Program-made: the position numbers and the translations under genes
NCBI GenBank assembly: GCA_964580675.1
Contig: CAZOLI010000008.1
Coordinates: 37,772-101,771, forward strand
DNA from: CAZOLI01 sp964580675
GTDB lineage: Bacteria; Planctomycetota; MHYJ01; CAYXQY01
Direction: 5' to 3'
Length of the DNA stretch: 64,000 nucleotides
In this document: positions 45,003-51,686 of the stretch, in pieces
Layout: every line of letters starts with the position of its first letter
Position numbering within the stretch: position 1 is the first letter of the stretch
Notes under the pieces: generated by a model
What the model saw: the letters and a program-made list of their open reading frames with translations, nothing else
Told to the model about the DNA's origin: nothing
Database searches by the model: none

Positions 45003-47903
45003 CTATTTCGTGCGGACCGTGTCCTCCAGTGAGATGATTCGGAAGAAGTTTTCAAACCAATCCGGATGTTCTTCCTTCAACCAACTGATTCGGCTCCTGT
45101 GACAGGTGAAATAAATCACCTGATTCTCCGGCAGTATCTCGTCTGTCAGAAGTTCGAGTGCGTTCTGAAATCGCTGATCATCGTAATGCGCGAAAGACTC
45201 GTCGAAGATCACGGGCAGGGATTCCGTTTTGCCGGAAAGAAACGTGCCCAGGCCCAGTCGAACGGCCAGAAAGATCTGATCCCGGGCTCCTGAACTCAGG
45301 GTGGATTTGACCTCCGACGGGGACAGCGGTTGTTCCCGGTCCTCGGCGGTTATCGTGAAACGAAGATCCGAATCAAACCGGAGGTTCCGGTAACCGGGGG
45401 CAATCTTTTCGATGTACCCCGAGGTACGTTCATTGAGTACCCGCGCCCATTCCGCGTGCACATCATCGGATATCTCCTCAAGAACCCCGCGTGCCAGGCC
45501 AACGGCCTCACGAAGCTGAATGAGCTGACGGTTATACCGCTGAAGGCGTTCCTTCTCCTCGCGAAGTTTCGGATACTGCTGACGGTATCGGGACTCTATG
45601 GTCCCCACTTCTCGTTCCAGGTCCGCCCGATCGGCGATTAGAGACTCCTTTTTGTTCCGAAGGGTCTTCCGCCGCTGACTGTATTCTTCTTTGGCGGCCA
45701 CCTGGTCGGGGGTTTCCATGTCGGGCCGGTTCTCGCGGATGGTCTCCAGGTGTGTTTTTAATTGTTCGTACATCCGCTGGGATTCCTCGAGTTCGTCATC
45801 CGGAAGCAGGTTGTCCTTTACCTCCGGGATCCGTTCCGTGATAGACTGAAGCCGGTGGTATTTCTGATAGCGACTTTTGAATTCCTCCACGGCCTCGTCA
45901 ATCGACCCCTCCACGGAGATTCCGGCCTGGTCAAGTATGGAAGTCAACTGGTTTTCCTGAGACTCCATTTCACGCTCGATCTTGTTGATCTCCGCCTTAA
46001 GATCGGCAAGACGTGCCTCCACCGATGCTTTTTCCTCCACGTTTTTTCGATATCGCTTGAGCCGGTCCAGGAATCCGTCAAATTCCTCCGGTCCTGCGTT
46101 CTTGTTCAGTGTATGATCGGCCTGATCAAGCAGAGGGGCGTATTGTTGTATGATGTTTTCCAGTTTCTTCTCCTCCCGCCGCTGCTGAGCCTCCAGCTGC
46201 AGGAGGTCTTCCAGCCGGGAATACAGGGATCGGTACTCCTCGTATTTGTCCAGGAGTTCTTCGGTGCCCTCAAGACCCAGTTTGCCCGCAATGGTCGTGG
46301 AGCGTTTCTGAATCTTGCGCCGCTCCTGAATCTGTTCCGATTGTCGCTGGGAAAGGTTCTTCAGCTTAACCATCCACTCGGATCGTTCATCGGCCCGGTG
46401 ATGACCGGCTTTGAACCACCAGAAAATGGCGAAGGCCGCACCGGCCACCCCCGCACCGGCGGCGGCGTATCCCGCCAGAGCCGGAATCTCCGTGAAAAAG
46501 ACGGAAAGAAAACCCCCCAGACTGAGGAGGCCGGCACCGCCGGCATATATCCCGAACCGGATTCGCTTTCGCCGCCGCTCACGGTCGACTTCGGACACCT
46601 TTTCCTTTGCATCGCTGATCTCCCGTTCGTACTCCGCCTCCTGGTCGGAGATGGACCGAAGCTTCTGATTCATGTCGTTCAGGAATTCCCGGTCCGCCGG
46701 CGTCAGTTCGTTGAAAATTGCGTTGAGACGGTCATGGTCCTGTTTCAGGGTTTCCGGATCCTCCATGTTCTCCATTTCGTCCTCACATTCTTTCTCCGCC
46801 TCCTCGATCTCCCGGGCATAATGAATGCCGGACTCACAAAACTCCATTAACTCCTCGACCTCCTCCAGGTCAAGTTTCTGGAGCCCTTCCATTTCCTCAA
46901 GCCGGGATTCAATTTTCTGTAACTCCTCTTCCTTTTCCGTTTTTTTCTCCTTTACTTTTTCCAGGTCATCGAGTTTCTGATTTCGTTTCTCGTGAGCACG
47001 AAGGACGTTTTCGTGCTGGCCGTGCGGAAATGATTCATATTCCTTGAGATCCTCCAGCTCCTCTTCCAGTTCATCCAGCTTTTCCCGCCGTTTCCGGTTC
47101 TTTTCCAGTTTTTCTTCAAGTTCTCGCTTCCGTGCAACGGTTTCCAGAAAATCCACACGGTCAAGTTCGTCCTCGATATCCTCGATTTCCTCCTTCAATT
47201 GTTCCGCCCGCTTAATTTTTTCTTCCGCATCCGACCACTTTGACCGGAGTTGCTCCATCTCCTCTTCCAGCTCGTCAATCCGGTTCCGCACCCGCTCCTG
47301 TTCGGTTTCCAGTTTTCCCTGTTGTACCTCCTGACCCTGAAAATTCCTCGTTGCTTCATCCAGGTTCTCAAGCGCTTCCCGGGCCGTGGTCTGTCCATCC
47401 GCAGTATCCGCCATTTTCTGTATGGCCGTCACGAGGTCGTTTCGATCTTCATCCAGTTCCACGTCCTTTTGCTGAACGAGTACTGATTTCTCGAACGCCG
47501 ATCTCGACAGAGACGTTAACGACTTGCCGATGGATTCGTCCCCGTCGCCGGTCACGTACTGTTCGGTGATGTCCTTCCCCGTGTCGCGGTCAAAAACGGA
47601 GACCGTCTCCTCCGAAAAGTTTCGGGTGATCTTAAGGGAACCGTCCGTGTGCGTTACTTCCAGATGTACACGGTACTCATCGCCGTTCCAGGGACGAAAA
47701 AAGTCCCGTTCCGTTAAATTCTCGGGATTTGTCGCTTTCCGCCGGTCGGAAACCAACCCGTAGAGAACACCCGTAATGGCCCGGACCAGGGAAGACTTTC
47801 CCGCTTCGTTTGGCGCCAGAAAGAGGTTTATTCGATCCTCGCTCAGAGAAATCGATTCGTCCAGCGGGCCAAACGAATCAAGTTTGATGTGTTGAAATTT
47901 CAC
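45003..47903 (-). CDS. YhaN-type SMC/SbcC-like AAA ATPase with a membrane segment
   Basis: This 966-residue protein has an N-terminal ABC-type ATPase half (LFLAPNEAGKSSLVRAITGVLYGL, Walker A), very long coiled coils (about 170-430 and 540-800) rich in Glu, Lys and Arg, and a C-terminal half. The latter has the signature LSSGARDQIFLAVRLGLG and Walker B LPVIFDESFAHYDD. Near 440-490 two hydrophobic stretches (GIYAGGAGLLSLGGFLSVFF and AGYAAAGAGVAGAAFAIFWWF) predict membrane insertion, as in Bacillus YhaN. With the downstream-overlapping YhaO-type nuclease it should form an SbcCD/Mre11-Rad50-like complex tied to the membrane. The start overlaps the nuclease gene end by 26 bp. Length matches YhaN (about 963). 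Confidence 0.85.
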   Translation of the reverse strand: MKFQHIKLDSFGPLDESISLSEDRINLFLAPNEAGKSSLVRAITGVLYGLVSDRRKATNPENLTERDFFRPWNGDEYRVHLEVTHTDGSLKITRNFSEETVSVFDRDTGKDITEQYVTGDGDESIGKSLTSLSRSAFEKSVLVQQKDVELDEDRNDLVTAIQKMADTADGQTTAREALENLDEATRNFQGQEVQQGKLETEQERVRNRIDELEEEMEQLRSKWSDAEEKIKRAEQLKEEIEDIEDELDRVDFLETVARKRELEEKLEKNRKRREKLDELEEELEDLKEYESFPHGQHENVLRAHEKRNQKLDDLEKVKEKKTEKEEELQKIESRLEEMEGLQKLDLEEVEELMEFCESGIHYAREIEEAEKECEDEMENMEDPETLKQDHDRLNAIFNELTPADREFLNDMNQKLRSISDQEAEYEREISDAKEKVSEVDRERRRKRIRFGIYAGGAGLLSLGGFLSVFFTEIPALAGYAAAGAGVAGAAFAIFWWFKAGHHRADERSEWMVKLKNLSQRQSEQIQERRKIQKRSTTIAGKLGLEGTEELLDKYEEYRSLYSRLEDLLQLEAQQRREEKKLENIIQQYAPLLDQADHTLNKNAGPEEFDGFLDRLKRYRKNVEEKASVEARLADLKAEINKIEREMESQENQLTSILDQAGISVEGSIDEAVEEFKSRYQKYHRLQSITERIPEVKDNLLPDDELEESQRMYEQLKTHLETIRENRPDMETPDQVAAKEEYSQRRKTLRNKKESLIADRADLEREVGTIESRYRQQYPKLREEKERLQRYNRQLIQLREAVGLARGVLEEISDDVHAEWARVLNERTSGYIEKIAPGYRNLRFDSDLRFTITAEDREQPLSPSEVKSTLSSGARDQIFLAVRLGLGTFLSGKTESLPVIFDESFAHYDDQRFQNALELLTDEILPENQVIYFTCHRSRISWLKEEHPDWFENFFRIISLEDTVRTK

Positions 47904-49119
47904 GACTTAAGTCAATTTCTTTGTCCCGAAAGGCTCGAACCCCAAGGCGAAGAGCAAGTTCCGCGATGTGTCTGCGGTCGTCCGACTCAGCGTCTTCCAT
48001 CCGCTTCCTGAGTTTTTTGACAAACTGTCCTTCGGTGGTTTTACGGAGAGACTCATCCTCCAGAAGTTCATCGATATCCAACTTCGGACGTGTTTTTTTC
48101 AGGTCGAATTCCAGGTGAAAATACGCATTCTTCACGTCCTGCAACGAATCTTTCTCAAGGACGTCTTCCCCCGGTCGGTCCCCCGTAATCCGCACACGGA
48201 CAACATCCTCCTCCGTGGCACCCGACTCCTTAAGAACCTCCTGCAAATTGTTTCGAAAGGACGTCACGCCGGTATTGGCCCGATACGGAATTTCGACGTT
48301 ATGGATCAACCGGGGAGCAACCCGTCGCTTCTCCATTCCGTCCGACGTCACGCCATCCGGACCAAGTTCGCCAATCAATACATGCCGGGCCCCAACGTCA
48401 TTGAGGGTTACCCCCATGGGAGCTCCTGCATAAGCACCCAGAATTTTTGATCCGTCTGCCTCCTCTTCCCGAATAAGTCTCGGTTCGTGATAATGCCCGA
48501 TGGCGGCGTAGGAACAGGGCTGGTTTTGAAGCTCGGATCTGGAAAAGGGAAGAGTTTTCTTTTCCCTTCTCACACCGACACGTTCCAGGGACCCGTGGAA
48601 AAGAAGGATTTCGTGATCTTCCTTCTTTTTCATTACCACCGACTCAAGCATTCGGTTTTTAATGGGCCTGCTTTCCATGTACGCAATCCCGGTGACACGG
48701 ACGCCATCCAGTTCCGGCAGCCGCTGACTTTCAAACCGGCCCGATTGAAAGATGTACACGTTGTCCGGCCACGGTTCCACTCGCTTTTGATCCATCCAGG
48801 ACCGGTTATACCAGGAAAGCTTCGAATATCGATCGTGATTGCCGGGCGCAATGACCACCGGCACCGGCTGGAGTTCCTCGAAATAATGACGCATCGACCG
48901 AATTTCATCATCCGTCACGTAATTTTCCTCAAAAAGATCCCCCGGAATAAGCACAAGCTGAACGGATTCGGCAATGGCAAGTTCGGTAATCTTCTCAAGC
49001 ACCGTCATCCGGTCCTGCCGCAACTGCTCCTCCTTCTCCGGTGGAAGGGAAAGAAGCGATCCCTCCAGACCCCGACCGGCGTGGAGGTCGGAAAATTGTA
49101 AGAATCGAAATCCACTCAT
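47878..49119 (-). CDS. YhaO-type metallophosphoesterase (SbcD/Mre11-like nuclease)
   Basis: This 413-residue protein shows all metallophosphoesterase motifs of the Mre11/SbcD group: FSDLHAG (D-x-H), PGDLFEE (GD), APGNHDRYS (GNHD), ILLFHGSLE and AIGHYHEPR (GHxH). A C-terminal capping domain of about 150 residues follows with no special motif. Such nucleases cut double-stranded DNA ends and hairpins under control of a Rad50-like ATPase. Here the ATPase gene directly follows with 26 bp of overlap, as in Bacillus yhaO-yhaN, and the size also fits. The classical SbcD C-terminus is absent, so the YhaO name fits better. Confidence 0.88.
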   Translation of the reverse strand: MSGFRFLQFSDLHAGRGLEGSLLSLPPEKEEQLRQDRMTVLEKITELAIAESVQLVLIPGDLFEENYVTDDEIRSMRHYFEELQPVPVVIAPGNHDRYSKLSWYNRSWMDQKRVEPWPDNVYIFQSGRFESQRLPELDGVRVTGIAYMESRPIKNRMLESVVMKKKEDHEILLFHGSLERVGVRREKKTLPFSRSELQNQPCSYAAIGHYHEPRLIREEEADGSKILGAYAGAPMGVTLNDVGARHVLIGELGPDGVTSDGMEKRRVAPRLIHNVEIPYRANTGVTSFRNNLQEVLKESGATEEDVVRVRITGDRPGEDVLEKDSLQDVKNAYFHLEFDLKKTRPKLDIDELLEDESLRKTTEGQFVKKLRKRMEDAESDDRRHIAELALRLGVRAFRDKEIDLSREISTHQT

Positions 49120-49232
49120 CGGTCAACAGGTAAATGGTTGCGGGAAAATGAACGACGGACAAAGAATTCCGATGCCGTTACGGAACCGCCTTCGGACTGT
49201 GGTTATCCGGCAGGACGGCCCCGGAAGATCCC

Positions 49233-49499
49233 CTACTCCGCACTCCCCCCTTCCTGATCAGGGGAAGAGACGCTTTTGCGTTCGGATTGATGATCGGAAG
49301 TGGACGTGGCCGGCTCATCATCGATTGACGTCGGGGGAGCGTCCGAATCCTCGTCCGACTCCGTTCCTCCCTCTTTCATCCCTTTCTTAAACTCGGACAC
49401 CCCCTCTCCAAGGCCCCGGGCCAGCTTGGGTATGCGACTGGCCCCAAAAAGCAGAACAACAATGAAAAGAACGATCCACAACTCCCAGGGTCCTGGCAT
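49233..49499 (-). CDS. tatA: Sec-independent protein translocase subunit TatA/E
   Basis: This 88-residue protein has a single N-terminal membrane helix (PWELWIVLFIVVLLFGASRIPKLARGLGEGVSEFKKG in parts), the conserved FG hinge and an amphipathic helix with the K/R-rich end. TatA oligomers form the pore of the twin-arginine pathway, which exports folded proteins. The C-terminal 40 residues are acidic and Ser-rich, more so than usual. No tatB or tatC is nearby. It is 113 bp upstream of the yhaO-like gene on the same strand. The gene may equally be called tatE; sequence cannot distinguish them. Confidence 0.92.
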   Translation of the reverse strand: MPGPWELWIVLFIVVLLFGASRIPKLARGLGEGVSEFKKGMKEGGTESDEDSDAPPTSIDDEPATSTSDHQSERKSVSSPDQEGGSAE

Positions 49500-49761
49500 A
49501 ACGACCTTGACCTCGTAAAATTAAACCGCTAATACACAGAGCGTTTAACGGGTCTGTGGAGCGTCCGCCATTTCGCAAAACCACCCACCCGATTTCTTCT
49601 TTCTGCGACGTATTTTACCATAACACACCTGATCGTAACAATACGTTATCCGTTCAAATAAGACCAGAAAAAACGAATTGCAACCCGGTGTATTCGTGGT
49701 TTGAATCGTTTATTACACGTCCCGGCCCTCCTTTTCCGGCCGGAAGACAACGAAAAGACCA

Positions 49762-50667
49762 ATGCAAACTGAGGAAGGAAACTATCACAATCCTTCATCG
49801 GCCCCTCGGACGTCCGGGGGGGACAGATACCTCTTTACCCGGCTTTTTAAGCTGATCTCCTCCCTGTTTCCCGCGGATATCAATCCGAACATTGCCTCTT
49901 TTGTACCCGGCCATCTCCTTCCACTGCCGTCCGGTCCCCTGAACCAGACGAAGAGGAACCTTGAACTACTGGATCTGAACAATGACCGAACAACCGCACG
50001 GCGCATCTTTGTCCGAAGCTGCCAGGCGTATTTTCATTACTTTCGAACCTTTGTCTCGGCCGCCCGACGACGACCGGGCACGATCAAGAACTGGTTTGCC
50101 CGGATTGGGCCGCCGGACCTCCTGAACTGGCTCCGAAACCGGGACGGCGGTATCCTGCTAACCGGATTGCACTACGGTCATCCCGAACTGGGCCCGGCCG
50201 TGCTTTCCGGGCTGGGTTTTGATGTGTCCGCTGTGGTCTATCATTCCCGGGATCCGGAACAGGAAAAATACCGGGAAAATGCCCGATCTCGCTGGAACGT
50301 GCGCACCATTTATCACGAAACCGGTGCACGGACCCGGCGACGAATCCGGGAGCGGCTTCAGGCCGGTGAACTGGTGGGGGTTCTCGGGGATCCGCCCGGT
50401 TCGGGCTCCTCCGCCGATTCGGCAGGATTGGATGGGCTCTTCCGGAACGTGGCTGCATTGTCTCTATGGGGGGATCATCCGGTGTTGCCGGTAACGGTCC
50501 GGGGGACGAAGAAACCGTTTGACCTCCGGTTACACGAACCAATATACCCGGCTCAAAATTCCGGTAATGCCCCATCAACACGGAGCCGGAACATGAGAAC
50601 GTCTCTCTTTCGCCGGTTCCGACCGGAACTGCGAAAACACCCACACCACTGGTTTCGGTTCTCCTGA
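49762..50667 (+). CDS. LpxL-type lipid A acyltransferase family protein
   Basis: This 301-residue protein resembles the lauroyl/myristoyl acyltransferase family (LPLAT, LpxL/HtrB). It has an H-x4-E catalytic motif in GLHYGHPELG and following motifs GLGFDVSAVVYHSRDPEQ and GVLGDPPGSG. Domain parts VLPVTVRG near the end are typical of the acyl-acceptor fold. The N-terminus holds an amphipathic stretch rather than a clear membrane helix. LpxL enzymes add secondary acyl chains to Kdo2-lipid A at the inner membrane; related enzymes acylate other lipids. It is monocistronic. The C-terminus is basic (RRFRPELRKHPHHW) and may be truncated relative to the family (about 305 is usual, so only slightly). 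Confidence 0.78.
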   Translation: MQTEEGNYHNPSSAPRTSGGDRYLFTRLFKLISSLFPADINPNIASFVPGHLLPLPSGPLNQTKRNLELLDLNNDRTTARRIFVRSCQAYFHYFRTFVSAARRRPGTIKNWFARIGPPDLLNWLRNRDGGILLTGLHYGHPELGPAVLSGLGFDVSAVVYHSRDPEQEKYRENARSRWNVRTIYHETGARTRRRIRERLQAGELVGVLGDPPGSGSSADSAGLDGLFRNVAALSLWGDHPVLPVTVRGTKKPFDLRLHEPIYPAQNSGNAPSTRSRNMRTSLFRRFRPELRKHPHHWFRFS

Positions 50668-50751
50668 GCAACCACTCCGTTTCAGAAGGTGTTCCGGAAG
50701 CCGCTGGGATCACCTTTGTTCGCAGATGTATATGGGGAAGGAAAAGGCTTC

Positions 50752-50804
50752 CGTGTTTGTTGTAGTGCACGGAGGGCGACAACGTCGCCCGGAGTGCACG
50801 TTTG
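50752..50804 (+). repeat. GTGCAC hairpin repeat, copy 2
   Basis: The leader CGTGTTTGTTGTA is followed by GTGCAC (50765), an inner 7-bp stem GGGCGAC/GTCGCCC with loop AAC, and a closing GTGCAC at 50799. The inner stem sequence differs from copies 1 and 3 but still pairs. Confidence 0.7.
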
Positions 50805-50838
50805 TTTTACCAATCCGATATAGAATCATGGGAATAAT

Positions 50839-50876
50839 AACGTGCACTTCGCTCCGCTTCGTGCACCATAACGAAC
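50839..50876 (-). repeat. GTGCAC hairpin repeat, copy 3 (inverted)
   Basis: On the minus strand it reads TTCGTTATG followed by GTGCAC, a GC/GC inner stem and a closing GTGCAC (50842-50866). It closely matches copy 1 and lies inverted relative to copy 2, 34 bp away. Confidence 0.7.
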
Positions 50877-50976
50877 CCACTATTCACCATTTATTCCCTA
50901 TTGCTATAAAAATGAATTTTTAGGTGGGGGTTATTGCAGAAAACCGGTCATGAAGGGGGAAGATCCATAAAAAAAG

Positions 50977-51048
50977 CTCCTCGGGCAGGATTCGAACCTG
51001 CAACAAGTCGGTTAACAGCCGACTGCTCTACCGTTGAGCTACCGAGGA
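50977..51048 (-). tRNA. tRNA-Asn (anticodon GTT)
   Basis: A 72-nt cloverleaf on the minus strand: acceptor TCCTCGG/CCGAGGA, D arm GCTC/GAGC, anticodon stem GTCGG/CCGAC with loop CTGTTAA (anticodon GTT) and T arm GCAGGTTCGAATCCTGC. Discriminator G. No CCA is encoded. A T7 run follows its 3' end. Confidence 0.95.
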
Positions 51049-51335
51049 ATAAGGGCGTTGCACGAAAGAACCAGGTAATCGTCCACCCCGTTCCGGACTC
51101 TTCCGGCAACACGCACGTTATCTTATACCAACTCCCGTTTTCATTCAAGATACGTTTTCCGTTCGATTCTGCCTTTAAAACCGGAATACTCCCGGTGATC
51201 ATCGGGAACATTCCCCAATCATTTTCCGGCAAAAGCCGGTACTTTCGGAACGAGCATCACGAAAATATTCCCGGTGATTCGTGACGGACGGCCGAAACGG
51301 AAAACGGGTGTCCCCAAAATCGGGAAAGACGGACG

Positions 51336-51590
51336 TCAGACGGCTTTGTTTTCGATCAGGTCCTTCAGACGGGATTTGTCAAATCCAATAATGACCTCTT
51401 CGTCGTCGCCGTCCTGCCAGACAACGGTTGGTGTGGCCGTGCTCTTGTACTCTTCAACGAGGTCTCGCCGGGCCTCCTCGTCGTGATTGATGTTTTTCAC
51501 CTCAAATTCCACGTCGTTTTGCGAAAGAAACTCTTCCGCGTTATCACAGGCCGCTCAACCATCCGCACTATAGACAATAACGTCGCTCAT
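51336..51590 (-). CDS. Glutaredoxin-like selenoprotein (in-frame UGA as selenocysteine)
   Basis: ATG at 51590 and stop TGA at 51338-51336 enclose 84 codons with one in-frame TGA at 51557-51555 (residue 12). Read through, the protein has the thioredoxin fold of small NrdH/YruB-type glutaredoxins. It opens with strand SDVIVYSADG, then U12-A-A-C15 at the place of the CxxC active site, helix AEEFLSQ and strand VEFEVKNI. The helix after EEARRDLVEE, cis-Pro54 in TATPTVV, and the family ending EVIIGFDKSRLKDLI follow. The UGA replaces exactly the first catalytic Cys. A hairpin resembling a bacterial SECIS follows (51521-51539), and a promoter with 17-bp spacing precedes it. The likely role is a redox enzyme reducing disulfides or peroxides. 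Alternative: a TGC/TGT-to-TGA mutation or base-call error, making a broken gene. tRNA-Sec, SelA, SelB and SelD would have to lie elsewhere. Confidence 0.8.
51521..51539 (-). promoter_or_regulatory. bSECIS-like hairpin downstream of the UGA
   Basis: On the minus strand GCGGAAGAGTTTCTTTCGC forms a 7-bp stem (one G-U pair) with the loop AGUUU. The loop begins 22 nt after the UGA and has G in its first two bases, within the range described for bacterial selenocysteine insertion elements. A stem of this size can also arise by chance. Confidence 0.6.
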
Positions 51591-51657
51591 GTCTGGAAAT
51601 CTCGCAATTAATGAAGGATGAAGTAGGAAAGAAGCTGAAGTGTTTGAAGTATCTTAT

Positions 51658-51686
51658 ATTATAGATTTCGGAACGGTATAAATCAA
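51658..51686 (-). promoter_or_regulatory. Promoter of the glutaredoxin-like selenoprotein
   Basis: On the minus strand TTGATT (51686-51681), a 17-bp spacer and perfect TATAAT (51663-51658) form a near-consensus sigma-70 promoter. Its -35 overlaps the stop codon of the upstream permease gene. This gives the small gene its own transcript. Confidence 0.75.

Noticed and set aside
45762..46850. A 362-codon plus-strand frame opposite the YhaN-type gene
   Set aside because: Leu/Phe-rich translation is the reverse of Glu/Lys coiled coil; no start signal or family motif.
50948..51232. A 94-codon minus-strand frame over tRNA-Asn
   Set aside because: The middle of the peptide is translated tRNA sequence, a familiar false gene.
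51555..51557. Treating the in-frame TGA simply as a pseudogene stop
   Set aside because: The TGA falls exactly on the catalytic Cys position, the rest of the frame is intact with a good promoter, and a SECIS-like hairpin follows. Random decay would rarely hit that codon.
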